Below the pieces are notes generated by a model. It saw only the letters and a list, made by a program, of their open reading frames with translations, was not told the origin of the DNA and ran no database searches. The translations under genes were made by a program, and so were the position numbers. A stretch of 5,554 nt of DNA from Sedimentisphaerales bacterium (GTDB lineage Bacteria; Planctomycetota; Phycisphaerae; Sedimentisphaerales; SM23-30). Each line of letters begins with the position of its first letter. Positions within the stretch are counted from its first letter, which is position 1. The DNA is taken from positions 1 to 5,554 of the forward strand of contig DAOWIP010000234.1 of the NCBI GenBank assembly GCA_030640865.1, in the 5' to 3' direction. Below, in pieces: positions 1 through 5,554 of the stretch.

Positions 1-564
1 ATGTGTTTCCGGGGCGTGGGCCTCACCGTATTGGCCACCGCCGCTGCCGCCGCAGGCATTGAAATAGCGCAGTATGCGATAGTTAAGGCCGTACGCGTAT
101 GAAAAATCCCGGATCATCTGTTCGATGGTATATTTTGTAATCGCGTATGGACTGGCCGGGGCGATGGGATCATCCTCGGCCAATGATCCTTCCGCTATCG
201 GCGCATAGACTGCCGCGGTACTCGAAAACAGGATTCTTTTGACGTCGGCGTCTAACATGGCTTCCAGCAGATCCAGCGAATTGGCTATGTTGTTACGATA
301 GTATAAGCGGGGCTGCTCAACTGACTCGCCCACAGCGATTGAGGCGGCGAAGTGCATGACCACGTCGATTCGCCGTTCACATAAGACCTTTGATAACAGA
401 GAATAATCATCCAAATCACCCTCTATCAAACAGCCGTCGGGCAAAGCCTGACGAAAACCCTTACCGAGATTGTCATAAGCGAAAACCTCGTAACCACGCT
501 CTAACAGTTGCCGACATACGGCGCTTCCAACATATCCGGCACCACCGGTAGCCAAAATCCTCAT
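1..564 (-). CDS. galE: UDP-glucose 4-epimerase-like NAD-dependent epimerase, N-terminal part (3' end outside window)
   Basis: This is an extended short-chain dehydrogenase that by family interconverts UDP-glucose and UDP-galactose using bound NAD in the cytoplasm, feeding cell-surface sugars. The 188 visible codons contain the NAD-binding glycine motif GGAGYVGS (residues 7-14), DNL after strand two (31-33), GDL (49-51), HFAASIAVGESV (71-82), the FSSTAAVY strand (113-120) and the catalytic pair Y140-xxx-K144 in SPYAITK. The LRYFNACG and GEAHAPETH segments (166-188) match GalE proper more closely than other sugar epimerases. About 140 to 150 residues are missing past the left edge. I chose the ATG at 564 because GAGG lies 8 nt upstream; an in-frame ATG at 570 would add two residues but sits only 2 nt from that GAGG. 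The gene is transcribed away from the MoxR operon and has no obvious functional tie to it. Another nucleotide-sugar epimerase remains possible without the C-terminal half. Confidence 0.9.
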   Translation of the reverse strand, partial: MRILATGGAGYVGSAVCRQLLERGYEVFAYDNLGKGFRQALPDGCLIEGDLDDYSLLSKVLCERRIDVVMHFAASIAVGESVEQPRLYYRNNIANSLDLLEAMLDADVKRILFSSTAAVYAPIAEGSLAEDDPIAPASPYAITKYTIEQMIRDFSYAYGLNYRILRYFNACGGSGGGQYGEAHAPETH

Positions 565-601
565 TCGCATAACCTCTTATTCGATAAATAGTTAGTTTGG
601 A

Positions 602-626
602 TGGCAGATAAGCTCTGCCACTGGCA
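602..626. promoter_or_regulatory. Inverted repeat in the galE leader (possible operator or leader hairpin)
   Basis: TGGCAGA (602-608) and TCTGCCA (614-620) form a perfect 7-bp stem around the 5-nt loop TAAGC. A further TGGCA at 622-626 can pair alternatively with TGCCA at 616-620 (TGCCACTGGCA, one central base). Neither strand has a T-run after it, so it is not a typical intrinsic terminator. It lies between the proposed galE promoter and start codon, where an operator or a leader structure could act. No known regulator site is recognised. Confidence 0.3.
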
Positions 627-663
627 ACAGCCCTCTGATTTTACAATGGGTACCAGACAGGTA

Positions 664-691
664 ATTTTAACAGGGGAATCGAGCTTGTCCA
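664..691 (-). promoter_or_regulatory. Candidate sigma70-like promoter for galE
   Basis: On the minus strand, TGGACA (plus 686-691) is followed after 16 nt by TAAAAT (plus 664-669). Each hexamer matches the housekeeping consensus at five of six positions, and TG one base before the -10 box makes it an extended -10. Transcription would begin near 657, giving a galE leader of roughly 90 nt. This is a by-eye match, and promoter consensus in this organism is unknown. Confidence 0.4.
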
Positions 692-712
692 CTATATGTT
701 TTTGCGAACGCG

Positions 713-764
713 AACTTTATACTAAAAGATGCGTATGAAACTTTATGCTAAAAAATGCGTGTGA
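713..764. repeat. Imperfect tandem pair of 26-bp repeats upstream of the moxR operon
   Basis: Positions 713-738 and 739-764 are adjacent copies of a 26-bp unit beginning AACTTTAT and ending TGA. They differ at three positions, all transitions. A degenerate A/T-rich stretch at 765-780 might be a decayed third copy. Each copy has a -10-like hexamer at the same place (TATACT at 718-723, TATGCT at 744-749), but I find no good -35 box at normal spacing for either. The pair ends 72 bp before the moxR start, so a role as paired regulator sites or twin start regions is possible but unproven. The rest of 571-836 is A/T-rich and shows no gene. Confidence 0.6.
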
Positions 765-823
765 AATATGGTAAAAATATCATCAATAGTGAGTATGTCC
801 ATTTATGAAATGTTTTAATTGCC

Positions 824-828
824 GGAGG
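824..828 (+). promoter_or_regulatory. Ribosome binding site that fixes the moxR start
   Basis: GGAGG lies 8 nt before the ATG at 837. An in-frame TTG at 819 precedes this site and would put the Shine-Dalgarno sequence inside the gene, so the ATG at 837 is the better start. Confidence 0.85.
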
Positions 829-836
829 ACTTTTAT

Positions 837-1826
837 ATGGCTATCGATATTAAACAGATTGCCGAACAGGTAGAAGAAAAAAGCGAGTTTGTCCGATTAC
901 TGATGGCCGAACTGGAAAAGGTCATTGTCGGGCAAAGCTATATGCTCGAACGGCTGTTAGTGGGGCTTTTAAGTAACGGGCATATCCTTATCGAAGGAGT
1001 GCCGGGACTGGCCAAGACACTGACAGTAACGACTATGGCACAGGCGATCAGGGCAAGCTTTCAGCGGTTGCAGTTCACGCCGGACCTGCTGCCGGCAGAC
1101 CTGATCGGGACACAAATCTACAAACCGCAAGACGGCACATTCTACGTTCGAAAAGGCCCCATCTTCGCTAATATCATCCTGGCAGACGAGATCAACCGGG
1201 CACCGGCCAAAGTTCAGTCGGCACTTCTGGAGGCGATGCAGGAACATCAGGTTACCATCAGCGACGAGACCTTCGCGATGCCGGAACCGTTTATGGTGCT
1301 GGCCACGCAAAATCCGATCGAGCAGGAAGGAACGTATCCATTGCCGGAGGCACAAGTAGATCGGTTTATGCTGAAACTGAAGATAAGCTATCCGAGCAAA
1401 GAAGAAGAACGACTTATTCTGGACCGGATGGCCCAAACAAAAAAAACCTTCGACGTCCAGGAAGTGATCGGGCCGGAAGATATTATGGCAGCGCGGAAAG
1501 TAGTAGATGAAATCTATATCGACGACAAAATAAAGGACTATATCGTCGATGTCGTCGATGCGACACGCCGGCCGGGAGAGTACGGGCTGGAGATGTCGAA
1601 CCTGATCGCGTATGGGGCGTCGCCGCGGGCTACAATCTATCTGACCGTGGCGGCCAAGGCTTACGCCTTTACTCAGAGACGTGGGTACGTAACACCGCAG
1701 GACGTCAAGAGTATCGGTATGGACGTGTTACGGCATCGGGTGATTGTCAGTTACGAAGCCGAGGCGGAAGAAAAGACGAGTGAAGATATTATTCAATATA
1801 TTTTCGATAATATTCAGGTGCCGTAA
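837..1826 (+). CDS. moxR: MoxR-family AAA+ ATPase
   Basis: This is a cytoplasmic AAA+ ATPase of the MoxR family (329 aa, normal length). Such proteins are thought to act as chaperone-like remodellers that mature or switch partner proteins with VWA domains, and the genes for likely partners follow directly here. Visible motifs in order are Walker A GVPGLAKT (54-61), the conserved FTPDLLPADLIGT segment (80-92), Walker B IILADEINR with D117 and E118 (113-121), sensor 1 ATQNP with N159 (156-160), the EGTYPLPEAQVDRF block with the presumed arginine finger R176 (164-177), and sensor 2 GASPRAT with R264 (260-266). The C-terminal helical lid domain (about 185-329) is complete. It is the first gene of the operon; its stop is 3 nt from the next start. 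The substrate cannot be named from sequence. Confidence 0.96.
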   Translation: MAIDIKQIAEQVEEKSEFVRLLMAELEKVIVGQSYMLERLLVGLLSNGHILIEGVPGLAKTLTVTTMAQAIRASFQRLQFTPDLLPADLIGTQIYKPQDGTFYVRKGPIFANIILADEINRAPAKVQSALLEAMQEHQVTISDETFAMPEPFMVLATQNPIEQEGTYPLPEAQVDRFMLKLKISYPSKEEERLILDRMAQTKKTFDVQEVIGPEDIMAARKVVDEIYIDDKIKDYIVDVVDATRRPGEYGLEMSNLIAYGASPRATIYLTVAAKAYAFTQRRGYVTPQDVKSIGMDVLRHRVIVSYEAEAEEKTSEDIIQYIFDNIQVP

Positions 1827-1829
1827 GAA

Positions 1830-2717
1830 ATGATCCCGAAGGAATTGATAAAACAGATAAGGCGGATACAAATATATACCAACCGCACGGTGAACGAGGT
1901 GTTCGCCGGGGAATATGAGAGTACGTTCAAAGGCCGGGGGATGCAGTTTGACGAAGTACGCGAATATATGCCCGGCGACGATGTCCGCAGTATCGACTGG
2001 AATGTTACCGCCCGGATGAACAAGCCGTATATCAAACGATACGTGGAAGAACGGGAACTGACGGTTATGCTGCTGGTCGATCTGAGCGCATCAGGGGCGT
2101 TCGGTACAATCGGCAAGCTCAAGAACGAACTGGCGGCGGAGCTTTGCGCGGTACTTGCATTCTCGGCAATCAAAAACAACGATAAGGTTGGACTGATTAC
2201 CTTTACCGATCAGATCGAGCGGTTCATCCCGCCCAAAAAAGGCACGCAGCACGTTCTGCGGGTGATTCGTGAACTGCTTTATCAGGGCAATTCGCATGCT
2301 CCGGTGCGGCGTCGGACAGATATACCTATGGTGCTGGAGTATCTGAGTAAGGTAATAAAAAAGAAGGCGACGGTATTTCTGGTGTCCGATTTTATCGCGA
2401 CGGACCTTTCTCGGCCGTTGCGGTTGATCAATAAGCGGCATGATCTGATAGCGGTAACGGTGCGGGACCGGCGGGAAACGGCACTGCCGTCGGTGGGACT
2501 TATCGAACTTGAAGACGCCGAGACGGGCGAGTTAGTCCTGATCGATACGTCCAGCCGGACGGTACGCGACGAATACCAGGGCCGCTCCGCCAACCGGAAT
2601 AACGAGTTGCAAAGCACGCTACGGTCGGTAGGTGTTGATTGTGTCAATATATCCAGTGACAAACCTTATGTGCAGGAACTGGTGCGGTTCTTCCGTATGC
2701 GGGAGAAGAGAAGATGA
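1830..2717 (+). CDS. DUF58 family protein with VWA-like fold
   Basis: This 295-aa protein belongs to DUF58, almost always encoded beside moxR and regarded as its partner. The signature block is present: GRGMQFDEVREYMPGDD (35-51), then RSIDWNVTAR (53-62). The following strand carries a MIDAS-like DLSAS (84-88), so metal binding as in VWA domains is plausible. T163-D164 and VSDF with D187 (185-188) could be the remaining metal-site loops. No membrane segment or signal peptide is seen, so it should be cytoplasmic, unlike longer DUF58 proteins that start with two membrane helices. The start follows AGGTG at 1816-1820 with 9 nt spacing and lies 3 nt past the moxR stop. The stop TGA overlaps the next ATG, which indicates translational coupling. 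The biochemical role is unknown. Confidence 0.95.
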   Translation: MIPKELIKQIRRIQIYTNRTVNEVFAGEYESTFKGRGMQFDEVREYMPGDDVRSIDWNVTARMNKPYIKRYVEERELTVMLLVDLSASGAFGTIGKLKNELAAELCAVLAFSAIKNNDKVGLITFTDQIERFIPPKKGTQHVLRVIRELLYQGNSHAPVRRRTDIPMVLEYLSKVIKKKATVFLVSDFIATDLSRPLRLINKRHDLIAVTVRDRRETALPSVGLIELEDAETGELVLIDTSSRTVRDEYQGRSANRNNELQSTLRSVGVDCVNISSDKPYVQELVRFFRMREKRR

Positions 2718-3895
2718 TGGCTATAGGGCAATCATTAAAAATACCTGCCGGGTCGGTCTTTGGCATGCGCGTCAGGCTGAGTGTGATTGTTTTGGTTTTA
2801 TTGCCGGTGGCTTTATTGGTTGTGGGTCTCGGCTGCGATGACGGAAAACAGCAGGGTAACAGAGATAGAACGTTTGAGATTGACCGCAAATTCGAGCGGG
2901 GGCCGCTGACGGTTCAGGTGAAGGTACAGAAGGAAAAAATAACGATCGCCGATACGTTATGGGTGCGGCTGGAGGCGACTATCGACGAGGGATATGAGGT
3001 AACGATGCCGGCCGTCGCGGAGTTTCTGGCAAAGGAAAACCGCTGGGGTATTCTGGATTATGAATCGCCGCCGGATAAGCTGGTGGAGGACAACCGCCTG
3101 CTGGTTCAGCGGGAATATCGTCTTGAGCCGATTCTTACCGGTCGGTACACGATACCGGCACTGAAGTTTGTGTTCCGTAAAAAAATGCCAACTCAGCCGG
3201 CCGCCAACGACGCCAAGCCTGAAGATAAAAAATCAGATGAAGATCAAAAAATCTCCCAACAAAATGAACATGAGTTTTTTACAGAAGAAATTCCCATCGA
3301 AGTTACCAGTCTGCTGGATGAACAACGTGATGATTTGACGATTGCCGATATAAAAGATGTTACAACCCTGCCGCGGAGGTTTCCGACGTGGTGGCTGTGG
3401 ACGCTTGGTGGAGTGGTCTTCGTTTCGGGCACAGCCGTTATATTTATCCTGCTCCGCAAACGCAAAAAAAATAAACAATTGCGAATTATGAAGACAGCCC
3501 ATGAAATTGCTTATGAACGACTACGGAAGCTGGCGGAAGAAAACCTGATTAAGGCCGGTAAAATCAAGGAATTCTACGAGCGGATAAGCCATATCCTGCG
3601 CAGCTATATCGAACACCGTTTCGAGCTTAAGGCGCCGGAACGCACGACAGAAGAGTTTTTAATCGAAGCCCAGGCCGCCGGCGAATTGACAAGCGATCAG
3701 AAAACGACGTTGCGTAGTTTTCTGGAGCACTGCGATATGGTGAAATTCGCCCGCTATGGGCCGACAAAAACGGAAATCCAAAAGACCTTCGACCTGACAA
3801 AAGAGTTTATAGAAGCCACTCGGATTGCGGAAAAGCAAGTGGATGTGTTGGCGAGGTCTTCGGCCGCAAGCAAAAATAGTTTAACCACGGATTAA
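2714..3895 (+). CDS. BatD-like / DUF4381-like membrane protein, probable lipoprotein
   Basis: This 393-aa protein occupies the usual place of the BatD/DUF4381-type component in MoxR operons. A hydrophobic segment (about 22-39) ends in GLGC with Cys41 followed by DDGK, which looks like a lipoprotein signal, although the lipobox is not canonical. A beta-rich extracytoplasmic region (about 52-157 and 189-200) follows, interrupted by a polar charged linker (158-188). A membrane helix (about 226-247) precedes the basic stretch RKRKKNK, placing the C-terminus inside. The cytoplasmic helical domain has FYERISHILRSYIEHRF (287-303), TTEEFL (311-316) and FLEHCDMVKFARYGPTKTE (336-354), typical of this family. 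The ATG at 2714 overlaps the previous stop (ATGA) with GGAG 8 nt upstream. The ATG at 2765 would give a cleaner signal peptide but lacks a good ribosome site. The protein is shorter than full BatD, and its last codons lie in repeat DNA. The role is unknown; scaffold between membrane VWA proteins and the ATPase is my inference. Confidence 0.85.
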   Translation: MMAIGQSLKIPAGSVFGMRVRLSVIVLVLLPVALLVVGLGCDDGKQQGNRDRTFEIDRKFERGPLTVQVKVQKEKITIADTLWVRLEATIDEGYEVTMPAVAEFLAKENRWGILDYESPPDKLVEDNRLLVQREYRLEPILTGRYTIPALKFVFRKKMPTQPAANDAKPEDKKSDEDQKISQQNEHEFFTEEIPIEVTSLLDEQRDDLTIADIKDVTTLPRRFPTWWLWTLGGVVFVSGTAVIFILLRKRKKNKQLRIMKTAHEIAYERLRKLAEENLIKAGKIKEFYERISHILRSYIEHRFELKAPERTTEEFLIEAQAAGELTSDQKTTLRSFLEHCDMVKFARYGPTKTEIQKTFDLTKEFIEATRIAEKQVDVLARSSAASKNSLTTD

Positions 3896-3990
3896 GAAAA
3901 GACAGAATTCAGAAGGGAAGAAATTGAACAGAAGAAAACAAAGAAAGCAAAGAAGAAAAGAAAATACAGAAGACAGAAGAAAAGATAATC

Positions 3991-4017
3991 CGCAGATTAC
4001 GCAGATTTCACTGATTA
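3991..4017 (+). repeat. Three 9-nt tandem units in the spacer
   Basis: CGCAGATTA, CGCAGATTT and CACTGATTA lie head to tail. The first two differ at one base and the third is more diverged. The bases just before and within the first unit (TAATC CGCA GATTA, 3986-3999) can also form a 5-bp stem with a 4-nt loop. A related ACGGATTA lies at 3887-3894, overlapping the stop codon of the preceding gene. Confidence 0.7.
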
Positions 4018-4090
4018 AGAAAAGACAGAAGAGAAGAAATGTAGAAAAGATGAACATCGAACAGGACAGACAACAAAAAACGCTGATGTC

Positions 4091-4096
4091 AAGGAG
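4091..4096 (+). promoter_or_regulatory. Ribosome binding site for the GTG-started VWA gene
   Basis: AAGGAG lies 7 nt before GTG at 4104, and an in-frame TAA at 4101-4103 rules out a start further upstream. This fixes the rare start codon. Confidence 0.85.
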
Positions 4097-4103
4097 CGCG
4101 TAA

Positions 4104-5207
4104 GTGCAGCTATACTCACCGTGGGTATTACTGTTATTGATTGTTTTTATCCCGCTGACGTTTTTTATGGGTCGGCGGCTAGGGGTGCGCGCGCCGCTGC
4201 GTTTTTCGTCGTTGCGGGAGGCGGCCGCGGTGCGTCCCTCATTGCGGATCAGGCTGCGGGGATTGTTGACAGTAGCGCGGTTGGTTTGCGTTGTACTGCT
4301 GATAGTAGCACTGGCTCGGCCGCGGCGGGGAACAACCTTCGAGAAGGTCTCCACTAATGGCGTGGTAATGGAACTTGTGGTGGACCGTTCGGGCAGTATG
4401 AAGACGAAAATGAAATATCAGGGCCGGGAACTCTCGCGGTTGGAAGTGGTCAAACTGGTTTTAGCCGATTTCATTAAGGGCGCGGATAACCTGGAAGGCC
4501 GGGGAAGCGACCTGCTGGGCCTGGTAACGTTCGCCAGATATGCCGATACAATTTGCCCGTTGGTCCATAGCCACGAGACGCTACTTGGATTCCTCAAACA
4601 GAGCAAGGTCGTACCCGATCGCAGTCCGGAAAACGCTACCGCGATAGGCGATGCCCTGGCACTGGCGGCGGCAAGGTTGAAAAAGGCAGAGGAAGAAATT
4701 ACAAAACGCAACGCCAAATTAAAGGCAACCGCTACCAGCTATAATGATAATGGTGAGCAAATCAAGCCTGAATTTGAGATACGAAGCAAAGTTATCGTTC
4801 TGCTTACCGACGGACGGCAAAATGCCGGAAAATATTTACCGATGGAAGCGGCCCAGCTTGCTAAGGAATGGGGGATAAAAATCTATACCATTGGTATCGG
4901 TGGCGGACAGTCCTATACCCGAATGCAGGGATTGTTCGGTGATTTTCTGGTACCGATGGGGCAGGAACTGGACGAGGGATTGCTCAAGTCGATTGCCGAG
5001 CAGACCGGTGGTTTTTACGGCCGGGCGGGGGACGGTCAGGCCCTGCAAAAAATAGTCGAAAAAATCGATGAGCAGGAAAAATCGAAAATAGAATCGCTCG
5101 AATACAACCGATACGAAGAGCGGTTCGGCCCGTGGGCACTAATGGCACTACTGGCGCTGGCACTGGAAATGTTAATGAGCTGCACGGTATTCAGAAAAAT
5201 ACCATAA
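4104..5207 (+). CDS. BatA-like membrane protein with VWA domain
   Basis: This is a 367-aa Bat-type (aerotolerance) protein. Two membrane helices (about 5-22 and 54-72) flank an arginine-rich loop, followed by a VWA domain (about 88-320) and a final membrane helix (about 343-361). The basic loop suggests the VWA domain faces outside the cytoplasm. The metal site is complete: DRSGS (94-98), T179 in ENATAIGDAL (177-186) and LLTDG with D236 (233-237). Between the last two lies a long polar, helix-prone segment (about 191-227), longer than I expect for the family. Family knowledge links such proteins to envelope stress or oxygen tolerance and to MoxR partners, but no activity is established. It starts with GTG and follows the repeat spacer rather than being tightly coupled to the preceding gene. 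The next gene follows with no gap or 24 nt. It could equally be named BatB, since the two paralogues are hard to separate by eye. Confidence 0.92.
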   Translation: MQLYSPWVLLLLIVFIPLTFFMGRRLGVRAPLRFSSLREAAAVRPSLRIRLRGLLTVARLVCVVLLIVALARPRRGTTFEKVSTNGVVMELVVDRSGSMKTKMKYQGRELSRLEVVKLVLADFIKGADNLEGRGSDLLGLVTFARYADTICPLVHSHETLLGFLKQSKVVPDRSPENATAIGDALALAAARLKKAEEEITKRNAKLKATATSYNDNGEQIKPEFEIRSKVIVLLTDGRQNAGKYLPMEAAQLAKEWGIKIYTIGIGGGQSYTRMQGLFGDFLVPMGQELDEGLLKSIAEQTGGFYGRAGDGQALQKIVEKIDEQEKSKIESLEYNRYEERFGPWALMALLALALEMLMSCTVFRKIP

Positions 5208-5231
5208 ATGATTGGAAGGTTTAGGACTGTA

Positions 5232-5554
5232 ATGAGACTTGGAAATTACGAGGCATTATGGTTGTTATGGGCGTTGCCGATTCTAACAGCGGTATATGGC
5301 TATAGCTTCTACCGCAAACGGCGGGCATTGAAGATATTCGCTGATGACAAGCTGCTGCGCCGTATAAATATCAACGTAAGTGTTAAACGCCAGATAACGA
5401 AGGCGGCGTTATTGCTGGCGGCTGCCCTGGCGATTATCATTGCCCTGACCCAGCCGGGTTGGAATCCCCGGCCGGAAAAAATCCAGCGACGGGGCCGCGA
5501 TATTGTGGTTTTGCTGGACGTCTCACGCAGTATGCTGGCGGAGGATATTTATCC
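5232..5554 (+). CDS. Second Bat-type VWA membrane protein, N-terminal part (3' end outside window)
   Basis: The 107 visible codons match the N-terminus of the BatA/BatB family. A first membrane helix (about 8-26) is followed by a basic loop (YRKRRALK), FADDKLLRRI, a second membrane helix (about 57-73) and the opening of a VWA domain with the MIDAS motif DVSRS (96-100) and MLAEDIY. The frame is open to the window edge. I chose ATG at 5232 because AGGA lies 5 nt upstream. The ATG at 5208, directly abutting the previous stop (TAAATG), would add eight residues but has no visible ribosome site. It is a paralogue of the preceding gene with the same predicted topology, and most likely forms a membrane complex with it. 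DVSRSMLAED resembles the classic BatA/BatB signature more than the DRSGS version upstream does. Confidence 0.9.
   Translation, partial: MRLGNYEALWLLWALPILTAVYGYSFYRKRRALKIFADDKLLRRININVSVKRQITKAALLLAAALAIIIALTQPGWNPRPEKIQRRGRDIVVLLDVSRSMLAEDIY

Larger units (their letters stand above)
3881..4103 (+). repeat. Repeat-rich and purine-rich spacer inside the operon
   Basis: The 208-nt gap after 3895 is the only large break between adjacent operon genes here. It consists of two similar modules. Each starts with GATT-type short repeats, continues with the exact 18-mer GATTAAGAAAAGACAGAA (3890-3907 and 4013-4030), and runs into purine-rich DNA. Including the preceding bases (3886-3907 against 4009-4030) the match is 21 of 22. 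Between them, 3896-3985 has only 12 pyrimidines in 90 bases by my count, and AGACAGAAGA recurs at 3971 and 4023. The second module begins with three 9-nt units at 3991-4017. I see no terminator, tRNA or convincing protein gene in it. Strings of this kind seem to me to recur between genes in other bacterial genomes, but I cannot cite a name. It could be a mobile or amplified repeat, or simply slippage-grown DNA. Confidence 0.7.

Noticed and set aside
819..836. TTG start adding six residues to MoxR
   Set aside because: The strong GGAGG at 824-828 falls inside this extension and is ideally spaced for the ATG at 837.
805..873. 22-codon frame beginning MKCFNC just before moxR
   Set aside because: It overlaps the moxR ribosome site and start in another frame. 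The CxxC pattern is suggestive but the frame is too short and lacks its own ribosome site.
3986..4017. Short repeats considered as a CRISPR array
   Set aside because: The units are 9 nt with no unique spacers between them, and no cas gene is near.
3896..4103. Intrinsic terminator between the BatD-like and BatA-like genes
   Set aside because: No GC-rich stem followed by a T-run is present. The only hairpin is a weak 5-bp stem, so the operon probably continues through.
3881..4354. 157-codon minus-strand frame rich in Phe, Leu, Cys and Ser
   Set aside because: It is the complement of the purine-rich spacer plus the antisense of the BatA-like gene start. The apparent membrane protein is a composition artefact with no homology I recognise.
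4121..4357. 78-codon plus-strand frame
   Set aside because: It lies wholly within the BatA-like gene in another frame. The BatA-like product matches its family throughout, so this is a shadow.

Overview
The window carries the start of a conserved bacterial operon of the MoxR/DUF58/Bat type. A galE-like gene diverges from it at the left edge and runs off the window. Base composition is balanced, ribosome binding sites are clear, genes are tightly packed, and the third gene product looks like a lipoprotein with a DUF4381/BatD-like tail. Together with a spacer of GATT-type short repeats and purine runs, this suggests a Gram-negative-type bacterium, tentatively Planctomycetota (Phycisphaerae-like). 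That assignment is inference from gene order and style, because there is no rRNA or other phylogenetic marker here.

Layout. Positions 1-564 (minus) hold the N-terminal 188 codons of a UDP-glucose 4-epimerase-like protein. Positions 565-836 are the divergent intergenic region: a plausible promoter for galE on the minus strand, a 7-bp hairpin in the galE leader, and an imperfect tandem pair of 26-bp repeats close to the operon. On the plus strand follow a MoxR AAA+ ATPase (837-1826), a DUF58 protein (1830-2717), a membrane-anchored BatD-like protein (2714-3895), a spacer of about 208 bp made of short repeats and purine-rich DNA (the repeat starts inside the end of the previous gene), a BatA-like VWA membrane protein (4104-5207), and a second VWA membrane protein cut by the window end (from 5232 or 5208).

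How the genes work together. In this well-known but poorly understood family, a MoxR ATPase is thought to act as a chaperone-like remodeller on client proteins bearing metal-binding VWA folds. The DUF58 protein is the cytoplasmic partner. The two VWA proteins are held in the membrane with their VWA domains probably facing out. The BatD-like protein links an extracytoplasmic beta-rich domain to a cytoplasmic helical domain. The downstream Bat genes (TPR proteins and a larger BatD) would be expected just past the window.

I do not see a clearly new system. The least explained feature is the repeat-rich spacer that breaks an otherwise tightly coupled operon and supplies the last codons and stop of the upstream gene.
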